Shown: one piece after another, positions 1 through 8,978 of the stretch
Position numbering within the stretch: position 1 is the stretch's first letter
How the letters are laid out: every line of letters begins with the position of its first letter
Assembly (NCBI RefSeq): GCF_001623405.1
Contig: NZ_LUHG01000110.1
Coordinates: 62,001 to 126,000, forward strand
Length of the DNA: 64,000 nucleotides
Direction of reading: 5' to 3'
Origin: Hydrotalea flava
Lineage (GTDB): Bacteria > Bacteroidota > Bacteroidia > Chitinophagales > Chitinophagaceae
Program-made: the position numbers and the translations under genes
The notes under the pieces: model-generated
Databases searched by the model: none
What the model was told of the DNA's origin: nothing
Seen by the model: only the letters and a program-made list of their open reading frames with translations

Positions 1-824
1 GCCATGGTATAATTAAACAAACGTTTTTGTTTGTCAGGTGCATTCAGGGCATTGATTTCGTTTTTTAACAATAGAACTTGTTGCTTATAAGCATGCTGTA
101 TAGCAGCAACAGAAGAAAAATTGTTGGCAAACGTATAAATTCCCGCTCTGCTGTCTTTGTAAGTATCAAACAAATCATTGATCATTTGAATAATAGTACC
201 TAACAAATACCAGCATTTTTTTTCTGCCCCGGTACCTTCCACATCCGTATAAAAATAACACATCAGCACTGCAAAGCCACCTTTACGATGGGTTACTGAC
301 AATAATGTTTCTGCTGAAATAGATGGATTGAATTGTTGCAAAGAATCTTTCTGGGCCGTAAACATATCATGAAACAAAGCCAGATAAGCATTTTTTTGTT
401 TTACTTCCTGCAATAAATACCGGTGAATTGCTCGGATGAGATATTCATCATTCGACTTAGGTGTATAATCATCACCCGAAAAAGTAAGGGCTTCAATTTC
501 AGCAACGGTTAATGCATGGTTATCAAAAAAATCATCGTACATCGATGCCATTACAAAATAATATACCAATCGGGTTTTTTCAGCAATAGTAGTATAACGT
601 CCATGCAATTGCGTAAAAGCATCGCAAACAATGGGGGTATAAATGGCATAACTAATAATGGATTTTTGTTTTACCGCATCAGCTATTAAAACACCATGTT
701 TTGTTTCAATAGCTGCAATCAGTTCCTGTGCAAAACGCTTCGATTGCCGCCTGCTGATAATAAAATGCAACAAAAGTTTGAAAACGACCGGAATGGCCAG
801 TATGTATTTCTTTAAAGTTTCCAC
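1..824 (-). CDS. Class I isoprenoid/terpene synthase-like enzyme (3' end cut by window)
   Basis: Read on the minus strand, this frame stays open from a GTG at 824 to the window edge, giving about 274 residues. Two motifs place it in the all-alpha class I isoprenoid synthase fold: DDFFD at about residues 97-101, the position of the first metal-binding Asp-rich motif, and NDLFDTYKD at about 216-224, which resembles the NSE/second metal-binding motif of terpene synthases. Such enzymes ionise prenyl diphosphates with Mg2+; the substrate cannot be read from sequence. An in-frame TAA lies two codons before the GTG and the first ATG is about 90 codons in, so GTG is the likeliest start. Divergent from the dehydrogenase downstream. 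The C-terminus is not visible. Confidence 0.6.
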   Translation of the reverse strand, partial: METLKKYILAIPVVFKLLLHFIISRRQSKRFAQELIAAIETKHGVLIADAVKQKSIISYAIYTPIVCDAFTQLHGRYTTIAEKTRLVYYFVMASMYDDFFDNHALTVAEIEALTFSGDDYTPKSNDEYLIRAIHRYLLQEVKQKNAYLALFHDMFTAQKDSLQQFNPSISAETLLSVTHRKGGFAVLMCYFYTDVEGTGAEKKCWYLLGTIIQMINDLFDTYKDSRAGIYTFANNFSSVAAIQHAYKQQVLLLKNEINALNAPDKQKRLFNYTM

Positions 825-945
825 AGATTACAAAGAAACTATTATTTAGCATATCATTTTCATTGAATCAGAACCATGCTTTTTGTTACATGCCAAACAA
901 AACAAGTTTAGTAACTTGCAGTTTTATTCAACAAATCATTGCACC

Positions 946-2577
946 ATGAGTTTAGGCACATTTTCTTATCCCATGCCGGCCAATGAGCCGGTTTTACAGT
1001 ATGCACCCGGAAGCAAAGAACGGGAATTGCTCAAAAAAGCATTGGCTGAATTAAAAGCAAACACTGCAGATATACCCATGTATATTGGGTCGAAAGAAGT
1101 AAAAACCAATAAAAAAATAGCACTGCATCCGCCACATGAAATAAAACACACTTTGGGTTATTTTCATGTAGGCGACGAAAAGCATGTACAGCAAGCCATT
1201 GATGCAGCATTAACGGCCAGAGAAGCCTGGGCTGCCATGCCTTGGGAAGACCGTGCAGGCATATTTTTAAAAGCCGCCGATTTATTGGCAACAAAATACC
1301 GGCCTTACATCAATGCAGCCACCATGTTGGGGCAAAGTAAAAATGCGTTTCAGGCAGAAATTGACAGTGCCTGTGAATTAATAGATTTTTTACGGTTTAA
1401 TGTTCATTTTTTAAGTGAAATATACCGGCAGCAACCCAATAGTGCACCGGGTACGCACAACAGAATGGAATATCGCCCTTTAGAAGGTTTTGTAGTAGCA
1501 GTAACGCCATTTAACTTTACTGCCATTAGTGGTAATTTACCTACTTCGGCTGCCATGTGTGGCAATGTAGTGGTATGGAAACCGGCTAATACACAGATAT
1601 TTGCGGCACAGTTGTTTATGAAAATATTGCTGGAAGCAGGTTTGCCACAAGGGGTAATTAATTTAATTTATGTGGATGGGCCGACTTTGGGAAAAGTTTG
1701 TTTTAATCACCGGGATTTTGCCGGTGTGCATTTTACCGGTTCAACCGGGGTATTCAATACCATGTGGGAAACCATTGGAAAAAATATGGCCATGTACAAA
1801 TCGTACCCCCGTATTGTTGGCGAAACCGGAGGAAAAGATTTTGTAGTGGTACACAAATCAGCCGACGTTGATGTAACGGTTACGGCTTTGTTACGCGGCG
1901 CTTTTGAATATCAGGGTCAAAAATGTTCTGCCGCGTCCAGAGCATATATCCCTTCTAATCTTGCTGAAAAAATCAAGAAAAAATTAGTAGCCGGTGTACA
2001 TAGTTTTAAAATGGGCACCGTAGAAGATTTCAGCAATTTTATTAATGCTGTAATTGATGAAAAAAGTTTTGACAAAATTAAAAGTTATATTGACGGAGCC
2101 AGGCGCTCTAAAAAAGCTTCCATTTTAGTGGGTGGTGAATGCAGCAAAAAAGAAGGCTACTTTATACAGCCTACCATTATTATAGCAGAAGATCCGAAAT
2201 ATGTAACACTTTGTGAAGAAATATTTGGGCCTGTACTCACCCTGTATGTATATCCTGCCAACGAATTTGAAGCTGTATTAGATTTGGTTGACGGTACATC
2301 ACCTTATGCATTAACAGGTTCTATCCTGGCAAAAGACCGTGAAGCCATTGTTTTGGCTACGCACAAACTTCGCAATGCTGCCGGTAATTTTTATATTAAT
2401 GATAAACCTACCGGAGCGGTAGTGGGGCAACAACCCTTTGGTGGGGCCAGAGCCAGTGGTACCAACGACAAAGCAGGAAGTATTTTAAACCTGTACCGCT
2501 GGTTAAGTGCCAGAACCATTAAAGAAACATTTCATCCGCCTGTAGATTACGGTTACCCCTTTATGCAGGAGTCATAA
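946..2577 (+). CDS. pruA: L-glutamate gamma-semialdehyde dehydrogenase (1-pyrroline-5-carboxylate dehydrogenase)
   Basis: NAD-dependent oxidation of glutamate semialdehyde to glutamate, the second step of proline catabolism. The 543-residue protein is a full-length aldehyde dehydrogenase of the stand-alone P5CDH type (like eukaryotic ALDH4A1). The active-site Cys is in GQKCSA (Cys327) and the general-base Glu in VGETGGKDF (Glu293); the C-terminal QQPFGGARASGTNDK region is also typical. A longer reading from TTG at 883 adds 21 residues that do not look like the family, so ATG 946 is preferred. No proline dehydrogenase lies beside it in this window. A strong terminator follows. Confidence 0.92.
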   Translation: MSLGTFSYPMPANEPVLQYAPGSKERELLKKALAELKANTADIPMYIGSKEVKTNKKIALHPPHEIKHTLGYFHVGDEKHVQQAIDAALTAREAWAAMPWEDRAGIFLKAADLLATKYRPYINAATMLGQSKNAFQAEIDSACELIDFLRFNVHFLSEIYRQQPNSAPGTHNRMEYRPLEGFVVAVTPFNFTAISGNLPTSAAMCGNVVVWKPANTQIFAAQLFMKILLEAGLPQGVINLIYVDGPTLGKVCFNHRDFAGVHFTGSTGVFNTMWETIGKNMAMYKSYPRIVGETGGKDFVVVHKSADVDVTVTALLRGAFEYQGQKCSAASRAYIPSNLAEKIKKKLVAGVHSFKMGTVEDFSNFINAVIDEKSFDKIKSYIDGARRSKKASILVGGECSKKEGYFIQPTIIIAEDPKYVTLCEEIFGPVLTLYVYPANEFEAVLDLVDGTSPYALTGSILAKDREAIVLATHKLRNAAGNFYINDKPTGAVVGQQPFGGARASGTNDKAGSILNLYRWLSARTIKETFHPPVDYGYPFMQES

Positions 2578-2600
2578 CAACAATATACTTGTTACTATTA

Positions 2601-2634
2601 AAAAGCAGCCCTGAAATTAAACAGGGCTGCTTTT
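2601..2634. terminator. Bidirectional intrinsic terminator
   Basis: A 13-bp perfect stem (AAAAGCAGCCCTG paired with CAGGGCTGCTTTT) with an 8-nt loop, A-rich on one side and T-rich on the other. It lies 23 bp after the P5C dehydrogenase and also at the end of the convergent fasciclin relic, so it can stop transcription both ways. Confidence 0.85.
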
Positions 2635-2658
2635 ACATTTGAAGGGATATATAAAAAT

Positions 2659-3142
2659 TCATTCAGGCATTAAAACGGCATTAATTACATGTATTAGTCC
2701 GTTACTTGCCATTACATCAGTAGCAGTAACCATTGCTGTGCCACCTTTAGCATCATTCAGCTTATGCTTTTCATCATGCACACTTGCCTTCAACATTTCC
2801 CCTTGCAATGTATTTACTTCGGCAGTGCCATGCCCCTTTTTAATGGCGGCTAATACATCTTTAGCAGTTGGTTTACCGGGAACTACGTGGTAAGTTAAAA
2901 TTTTAGTTAGCAGTGCCTTGTTTTCAGGCTTCAATAAATAGCCACTGTACCATCCGGCAATTGATTAAATGCAGCTTTGGTAAGAGCAAAAACCGTAAAA
3001 GGCCCCTTCCCCCTTCTGTAGCCTGTAACAATCCTGCTGCTTTAACGGCAGCAATGGCTAAAACTGTTTTCTGCGCTTGTACCGAAAACGTACCCGGTAA
3101 AAGAATTGCCGCAAAGGCAAAGGATAATAATTTTGTTTTCAT
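2659..3142 (-). pseudogene. Frameshifted fasciclin (FAS1) domain protein
   Basis: Reads from ATG 3142 as a good signal peptide (MKTKLLSFAFAAILLPG, ending VQAQ), then AAVKAAGLLQATEGG, a fasciclin-like stretch. Near 2998-3010 the similarity jumps frame to GPFTVFALTKAAFNQLPDGT, and near 2935-2942 it jumps again to LKPENKALLTKILTYHVVPGK, running to a typical FAS1 end (SNGLIHVINAVLMPE). Two single-base deletions explain the breaks. The part before AAVKAAGL also looks shorter than in intact FAS1 proteins. Intact relatives are secreted or surface adhesion-type proteins. Sequencing error cannot be excluded, but two breaks plus a shortened N-terminus favour a real pseudogene. Confidence 0.75.
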
Positions 3143-3358
3143 AACGCATTTTTTTAACGATTGTGCATAACAAAAGGTTGGATCATTTTCATATTTTAAT
3201 AAAATATGCTATTTTGAGTAATGATTACAGGCAGCTTTAAATTTTTTCATTCAACAAAAAGGTTTAAATGAAATAGAAAATTCATTTAAAAAATTTTTGA
3301 ATCAACCTGTTTGTAAGAATATTCATTTTAAATTACAGCAAACTATTATCCATTCAAT

Positions 3359-3499
3359 ATGCAATTTCAACTTATATTAGAATCAAATACGCCTGCTATC
3401 ATTGGTTTAAATTACCAGTATCCTTTATCGGCAGCCATTTATAGAATTATAAGAACTTTTAAAACTACCATATTGGAATTGAAATCAGTAATTGGTTGA
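3359..3499 (+). pseudogene. Possible relic of a Cas6 N-terminus
   Basis: A 46-codon frame from ATG 3359 begins MQFQLILESN and contains GLNYQYPLSAAIYRII. This closely resembles the start of CRISPR endoribonuclease Cas6, where a beta strand is followed by a (L)xxNYxYPLSxxIYK-type helix. After that helix the similarity ends and a stop follows at 3497. No repeats, other cas genes or the Cas6 C-terminal Gly-rich loop are visible nearby. The call rests on recalled family similarity over about 20 residues. It lies in an otherwise non-coding 467-bp gap (3143-3609) that also holds the terminator at 3544. Confidence 0.4.
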
Positions 3500-3543
3500 A
3501 TGTGATATAAATTTTATCATATTTTAATGTACGAAAAACAGGG

Positions 3544-3576
3544 AATGGGTAGTACTGTTTTTCCATACTACCCATT
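3544..3576. terminator. Hairpin downstream of the M16 peptidase pair
   Basis: Perfect 11-bp inverted repeat (AATGGGTAGTA with TACTACCCATT) and an 11-nt loop, 34 bp past the stop of the minus-strand M16 gene. There is no strong U-tract on the minus strand, so it may be a weak or 3'-protecting hairpin. Confidence 0.5.
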
Positions 3577-3609
3577 TGTATAGTGGAGATAAGAAAGTCT
3601 GAATTGGTA

Positions 3610-5679
3610 TTATTTGAAATCTGCCGATTTTAGCCCTTGATTTACTTTTACATCTTTCACATCAAATTCAATTTTCAGTTTGCCCTGATCAACAATTGTT
3701 TTCATAGGCACCTGCAAACCGTTGTATGATTTATAATCATGATAAAAAGTTTGAATAACCATTTTTCCTGCCGGACCACCATCTTTTTCAGTTACAGATT
3801 TTACTTTTAATCCGGTTTTTACATCATAGTAATTGGTAAAAGTTCTGCCCTTGGGCGATTTAATTTCAACAACATAAGCATCATTGCCTTCAATGGATTC
3901 AATATCTTTTACTGTATAAGTATAACCATCTTTTGATAAATAATACGCTTCAGGCAGCATGGCAGCACTTTCAGCCAATTCTTCTTTATCATCATCTTTC
4001 AAAGGCTGCTCCTGTCCTTGCGTAGATACAGAATAAGTACCATCTTTAATCAGTTGCTTTTGCAACAGCATGCTTTGAATCGTTAAAGTTTGTTCAAAAT
4101 AATCGGGTAACAAGTATTTTTGATCGAATTGTAAAGTTTGCCCCATTGCACCAGCGATTCCACTTATTTCTACATCTTTAATATCTTTTAAAGCGGCATT
4201 ACCCATTACGGCTGCAGCTTTTTCAATAATACTTTTACCCGAAACACCGGCATCTGCTTTTTTAGTAACAGGAGCAACAACAGGATTTCCTTCTACATCG
4301 TAGTATTGAATGGTTCCATATTTAGCAAGTCCGGATACTACTTGTTTGGCATTGCCTACAATAACGGTATACATATGTTGGGGCTGAATGTATTTTTTCG
4401 CCATCTCCATAACGGTACCGGCATTAACAGCAGCAATATTTTTTAAATAGTTTTGATAATAATCGGATGGCAAGTGGTAAATGGCTTCATTTAAAGCAAA
4501 ATTTGCAACCGTGGCAGGGTTTTCCAAACTTCTGGCAAACGCGCCACTGAGTGTATTTTTAGAAAGTTCTACCTCTGTATCACTTACCGGTGTAGTTCTG
4601 ATTAATTCAAACTCTTTTAAGAACTCACCTACTGCACTATCGGTTTTTTCATTCCGTACGGATGCTTCAGCATTGAAGCTGCCAATTAATTTATCGGGAT
4701 TAACAGCACTGTAAGCACCATAAGTAAATCCATGCTTTTCGCGAAGATTCATGAATAAACGGGAAGATGCCCCACCACCCAAAATATTATTCATTACCAT
4801 GACAGGGATTACATCTGCATCGCCGGGTTTCAAAGGTTCGGTTTGAACAAAATTAATTACGCTTTGCACAGATACCGGCCTGTCTACTACAGCAATAATG
4901 GGTTTGGCAGGATGAACGGGTACTGGATATTGAGGTTTCGGAACATCTCCCCGCTCCCATTTTCCAAAATAGGTTTCTGCTAATTCTTTTGCTTCTTCTT
5001 TGGTAATATCACCAACAAAAACCAAATAACTGATGTTGGGTTTCCAATAGGTTGCAAAATAATTTTTAATATCTGTAACAGTAACATTTTTAACGGTACT
5101 ATCGGTTTCAATTTCACCATAAGGATGGTTAGCGCCATATAATAATTTACTCACTACATTTCCTGCAATAGAATTGGGATCATCTTTACTTTGTGCCAGT
5201 CCTGAAAGTTCCTGCCTACGAATTTTTTCTAGTTGATCAGCAGGGAATGAAGGATGGAATGTAATATCGGCCATAATTGCAAACAACTTTTTGAAGTTTG
5301 TGGAAAGGGCTGAACCGCCAATACTGGTAGCACTGGCATAAATATTACCACCTAAAAAATCGATGGCGTCATCCAATGCTGCTTTATTCATAGTGGTGGT
5401 ACCACTGCGCAACAATTGTCCCGCCATACTGGTTAATCCCGCTTTGTTTCCTTCCAGTACCGGATCTATATTTACGGTTAATGAAACCGAAACTCTGGGT
5501 AATTTGGTATTACGAACTACAATTACTTCTAATCTGTTAGACAAAGTAAATTTTTCAGTTTTGCCAATTTCAATGGTTTTTGCAGGGCCCGGCGGCGGTG
5601 GTACTGCCCTGTTTATGTTTTCCTGTGCCCAAATTGCGATGGGTGACAGTAATAATAATGTTAGAATAAAACGTTTCAT
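3610..5679 (-). CDS. M16 family peptidase-like protein, non-catalytic subunit with extra C-terminal domain
   Basis: 689 residues from ATG 5679, chosen because it begins a clear signal peptide (MKRFILTLLLLSPIAIWAQ); an upstream in-frame start adds 21 residues of no family likeness. Two M16 domains are followed by a C-terminal region of about 200 residues resembling the lipoprotein-carrier/DUF4292-like folds often attached in Bacteroidota. The zinc motif HxxEH of active M16 peptidases is absent: the equivalent region reads MAGQLLRSGTTTMNK. It is therefore probably the inactive partner of the active M16 enzyme encoded 127 bp upstream on the same strand, together acting in the periplasm. Confidence 0.85.
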   Translation of the reverse strand: MKRFILTLLLLSPIAIWAQENINRAVPPPPGPAKTIEIGKTEKFTLSNRLEVIVVRNTKLPRVSVSLTVNIDPVLEGNKAGLTSMAGQLLRSGTTTMNKAALDDAIDFLGGNIYASATSIGGSALSTNFKKLFAIMADITFHPSFPADQLEKIRRQELSGLAQSKDDPNSIAGNVVSKLLYGANHPYGEIETDSTVKNVTVTDIKNYFATYWKPNISYLVFVGDITKEEAKELAETYFGKWERGDVPKPQYPVPVHPAKPIIAVVDRPVSVQSVINFVQTEPLKPGDADVIPVMVMNNILGGGASSRLFMNLREKHGFTYGAYSAVNPDKLIGSFNAEASVRNEKTDSAVGEFLKEFELIRTTPVSDTEVELSKNTLSGAFARSLENPATVANFALNEAIYHLPSDYYQNYLKNIAAVNAGTVMEMAKKYIQPQHMYTVIVGNAKQVVSGLAKYGTIQYYDVEGNPVVAPVTKKADAGVSGKSIIEKAAAVMGNAALKDIKDVEISGIAGAMGQTLQFDQKYLLPDYFEQTLTIQSMLLQKQLIKDGTYSVSTQGQEQPLKDDDKEELAESAAMLPEAYYLSKDGYTYTVKDIESIEGNDAYVVEIKSPKGRTFTNYYDVKTGLKVKSVTEKDGGPAGKMVIQTFYHDYKSYNGLQVPMKTIVDQGKLKIEFDVKDVKVNQGLKSADFK

Positions 5680-5806
5680 AAGTTTATTTTTTATGATGTT
5701 ATTGTTCTGAAAAATGCAAACGCGGTATATAGGTTTGTACATAATATTTCAGAATAATGAAGATCGTTTACATGTTAGGCATTGCATACACTAAAAAATG
5801 TCCGGT

Positions 5807-7144
5807 TTATTTTTTGTATTGATCCTTTGTTCCTTTGGGAACATAATACAGAATAACCCGGTTATCTTTTACAAAATATTTTTGGGCAACATCCAAAACA
5901 TCTTCTCTTGTAACCGCATCTAATTTTTTGATTTCTGTATTAATTAAATCGGCATCACCAAAATAAACCTGATAATTAGCAAGCGATTCTGCAATACCCT
6001 GCATGGTGCTGTTACGCGTTACAAATTGAGTATTGATCTGATTCTTTACTTTTTGAAATTCGTGTTCGCTCACCAATCCGTTTTTCAATGCATTCACTAC
6101 CGAGTCCATATTTTTTTCTAACACCTGCGGCTGCACGCCTGAGTTGGCAATACTGTATATAATAAAGAGGCTTGCATCTTCCAGCGCATAGTTAAAAGCG
6201 CCGGTAGCCACTGCTAATTGTTTTTGGTCAACCATTACTTTATTGAGTTGTGCAGAATTACCGCCCGATAAAATGGTACTTAAAACATTAAATGCATAGT
6301 ATTCATTCGTTCCCTGTTTGGGTGCCCGGTAAGCTTCTATTACAGCGGGCAATTGAATATTATCTTCAATCACATCCCTTACTTCTCCACCCAAAGGGGG
6401 CTCCGTTATGTTGGGGCGAGGTATGGGTAAAGTTCCTTTGGGTATGGGGCCAAAATAAGCTGCAATTAGTTTTTTTGTTTCCGGAATATCAATATCTCCG
6501 GCAATAGAAAGCACCGCATTATTGGGCACATAAAATGTTTTGTAAAACTGTATAAACTCATCTAATTTGGCAGAATTTAAATCTTCCATACTACCAATGG
6601 GTTGGTATTTATAGGGATGTACTTTAAAAGCACGTTTAAATATTTCGCCAATAATACTGCCATAAGGCTGGTTATCTATTCTGGTGCGCTTTTCTTCCTT
6701 AACTACTTCACGTTGGGTATTTACACCCACCTGCTCTATTTTAGCATGCATCATTCGTTCGCTTTCTAACCATAAGCCCAATTGTAATTGATTAGCTGGT
6801 AATACTTCATAGTAGTAAGTTCTATCCTGAGTGGTATTGGCGTTGTTGGTGCCACCGGCATTACTAACATATTTCATAAATTCACCCCGCTTAATATTAT
6901 CGCTACCCTCAAACATCAGGTGCTCAAAAAAATGTGCAAAACCTGTACGGCCGGGTAGTTCGTTTTTAGAACCTACATGATACAACACACCTACTGCTAC
7001 CACCGGCGCTGTTTTATCGCGGTGTAAAATAACGGTTAATCCGTTGGGTAGTGTGTACTCATCAAATTCAATTTTTCGGGCTTGTGCCTGTATTAGTTGA
7101 CCTAGCAAGCAAAAGGTTGCCGCAACAAAAAAATTTTTTTTCAT
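5807..7144 (-). CDS. M16 family zinc metallopeptidase, catalytic subunit
   Basis: 445 residues from ATG 7144, where a signal peptide starts (MKKNFFVAATFCLLGQLIQAQ); the longer frame upstream is not conserved-looking. The zinc site HFFEH is at residues 71-75, in the inverted HxxEH form typical of M16, with the downstream Glu in the LESERMMH region. It likely degrades peptides in the periplasm together with the inactive M16 protein encoded next in the operon. Confidence 0.9.
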   Translation of the reverse strand: MKKNFFVAATFCLLGQLIQAQARKIEFDEYTLPNGLTVILHRDKTAPVVAVGVLYHVGSKNELPGRTGFAHFFEHLMFEGSDNIKRGEFMKYVSNAGGTNNANTTQDRTYYYEVLPANQLQLGLWLESERMMHAKIEQVGVNTQREVVKEEKRTRIDNQPYGSIIGEIFKRAFKVHPYKYQPIGSMEDLNSAKLDEFIQFYKTFYVPNNAVLSIAGDIDIPETKKLIAAYFGPIPKGTLPIPRPNITEPPLGGEVRDVIEDNIQLPAVIEAYRAPKQGTNEYYAFNVLSTILSGGNSAQLNKVMVDQKQLAVATGAFNYALEDASLFIIYSIANSGVQPQVLEKNMDSVVNALKNGLVSEHEFQKVKNQINTQFVTRNSTMQGIAESLANYQVYFGDADLINTEIKKLDAVTREDVLDVAQKYFVKDNRVILYYVPKGTKDQYKK

Positions 7145-7247
7145 TTGCAAGGAATTTATTTTTAAAATATGAACATTTGGGCACTCTGCAAAAGAATAAT
7201 TAAAAAAAAATTCTGAGCGATGCATATAAGATTTAATGCAAGCCATC

Positions 7248-7276
7248 AATTTGTATGGATTGCATTAATACAAATT
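7248..7276. promoter_or_regulatory. Inverted repeat upstream of the M16 operon
   Basis: Perfect 9-bp arms (AATTTGTAT and ATACAAATT) separated by 11 nt, about 100 bp upstream of the M16 start. The size and spacing fit a dimeric repressor site, but no cognate regulator is apparent. Confidence 0.3.
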
Positions 7277-7318
7277 TTTAGCAATTTATAAGAAAAAATA
7301 TATCCAAAAAAAATTATT

Positions 7319-8206
7319 TTATTGTTTTATCCATTCCAATAAAAACTGATTGGTGATGGTATTGGGATTCAGCCATTGAATGGTGGTATCTTTTTTAAAC
7401 CAGGTAATTTGCCGCTTGGCATAATGCCTTGTGTTTAACTGAATTAACTCAATAGCCCTGTTTAATGAAACAAAACCATTCAAATAATCGAATATTTCTT
7501 TGTAACCCACTGTTTGCAATGCATTGAGCTGTTGTAAGGGCAGCAGTGCTGTTACCTCTGCTACTAACCCTGCTTCTACCATAGCATATACCCGTTCATT
7601 AATTCTTTGGTATAAGTCTGCACGAGGTAATTCTAACCCAATTTTTAAAATTCTGAATGATCGTTGAACGCTTTTTTTAGAACGAAAATGCACAACCGAT
7701 TTACCGGTAGCTTCCATCACTTCTAAAGCCCGCATTAAGCGTTGCGGATTTTGTTGTTCGGCCTGTTGCCAAAAAACGGGATCATTTTTTTTAACCTGTT
7801 CCTGCAGCCATACTAATCCTTTTTGATGATAATTTTGAATGATGCTGTTTCTTAAATCAGGTGGTACCGACGGAATGATATCCAACCCATTGCAAAATGC
7901 ATCTACATATAAACCACTGCCACCAACCATTACTGCAACGGGATGTTTGGAAAAAATGTTTGCTGCTGCCTGCAAAGCATATTGTTCAAAAACGGCTGCA
8001 TTTACATCATCGTATACAGAATGCGAATTAATAAAATAATGTGGTACCAACTCCAGTTCTGCAAGCGTAGGCTTGGCAACGCCAATATTGAGTTCGCGAT
8101 AACATTGGCGAGAGTCGGCAGAAATAATTTCGGTATTCAACAATTGTGCAATACGCAAAGCCAGTGCCGTTTTACCTACAGCAGTAGGCCCTACCACTAA
8201 AATCAT
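7319..8206 (-). CDS. miaA: tRNA dimethylallyltransferase
   Basis: Transfers dimethylallyl from DMAPP to N6 of A37 in tRNAs that read UNN codons. The 295-residue protein starts at ATG 8206 with the P-loop GPTAVGKT at residues 6-13, followed by the DSRQCYRELNIGVAKPT substrate loop, GGSGLYVDAF, and the C-terminal TRHYAKRQITWFKK element, all family hallmarks. A GTG seven codons upstream is possible, but the ATG gives the usual N-terminus. Confidence 0.95.
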   Translation of the reverse strand: MILVVGPTAVGKTALALRIAQLLNTEIISADSRQCYRELNIGVAKPTLAELELVPHYFINSHSVYDDVNAAVFEQYALQAAANIFSKHPVAVMVGGSGLYVDAFCNGLDIIPSVPPDLRNSIIQNYHQKGLVWLQEQVKKNDPVFWQQAEQQNPQRLMRALEVMEATGKSVVHFRSKKSVQRSFRILKIGLELPRADLYQRINERVYAMVEAGLVAEVTALLPLQQLNALQTVGYKEIFDYLNGFVSLNRAIELIQLNTRHYAKRQITWFKKDTTIQWLNPNTITNQFLLEWIKQ

Positions 8207-8275
8207 CAAAGGATTCAATGAATACACAAGTAATATTTTTAATGAATGCCGATTAAGAATAACTCAGGCTATTTT

Positions 8276-8854
8276 TTAAAAATCATCCAGCCCCTGACCT
8301 TCAGCATCTTCTGCGTTTTCTTCTAAATTATCATCTGAGCTGTTCTCTCCATCACTTTCTTCACCAAAACCATCACCGGTTTCCGTTAAATCATATTTTT
8401 CTTCTATATCAGCAAATTTTTCACCCAATAATGATTTGGTGCCATATTGTTGAGGCCCTATTCCTTCAATACGGGTAATTGCAGGATAATTTAACTTGGT
8501 ATTTTCTTCCTTACTTACCTGAATCAATGCTACCAGAAAAACCCAATTTTTATCAAAATCATACACATAAATGAATTTCTGATTGGGATCTTTGATTTCA
8601 CTGCCAATGGTGGTTTCGGCCATTAATAAAGGAGCAACCACATAAGGTTTTTCATATACCGCCAGCGAAATTTCACGGCCCCGCTGCCAGGCATCGTTAC
8701 TTCTGTAAAAAGTTGCCTGATGCTTATTATCGAATTCATAGGCTTTCAATATGGCTAAATGTAAATCGAGAAAATGCTGGGTATGTTTGATGGCGATATC
8801 TCTGTAAACTGCATCATCTTCTTCTAAATAAACCCTGAATTTTAAAATGGCCAT
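8276..8854 (-). CDS. Plasmid pRiA4b ORF-3-like protein
   Basis: 192 residues from ATG 8854 (MAILKFRVYLEEDD). The N-terminal two thirds match the pRiA4b ORF-3-like fold (PF07929): an FRVYLEEDD-type first strand, then HFLDLHLAILKAYEFDNKHQATFY, then a YVYDFDKNW strand. The last 40 residues form a very acidic Glu/Asp/Ser/Gly tail. Molecular function is unknown for the family. It sits between miaA and the CCA enzyme on the same strand, 70 bp upstream of miaA, so co-transcription is likely. Confidence 0.75.
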   Translation of the reverse strand: MAILKFRVYLEEDDAVYRDIAIKHTQHFLDLHLAILKAYEFDNKHQATFYRSNDAWQRGREISLAVYEKPYVVAPLLMAETTIGSEIKDPNQKFIYVYDFDKNWVFLVALIQVSKEENTKLNYPAITRIEGIGPQQYGTKSLLGEKFADIEEKYDLTETGDGFGEESDGENSSDDNLEENAEDAEGQGLDDF

Positions 8855-8978
8855 GGTGTACAATTTTGTGTATATATCCAAACAAACAGCTATTCAATAA
8901 AAATAACTGCTTATATTTATAATTTGCTGCCTTTCAATATTTAGCTTTTGTTAATGCTTCAAAGAAACGAAAAACATT

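Noticed and set aside
1031-1294. 87-codon minus-strand frame inside pruA
   Set aside because: Antisense shadow with no supporting motif.
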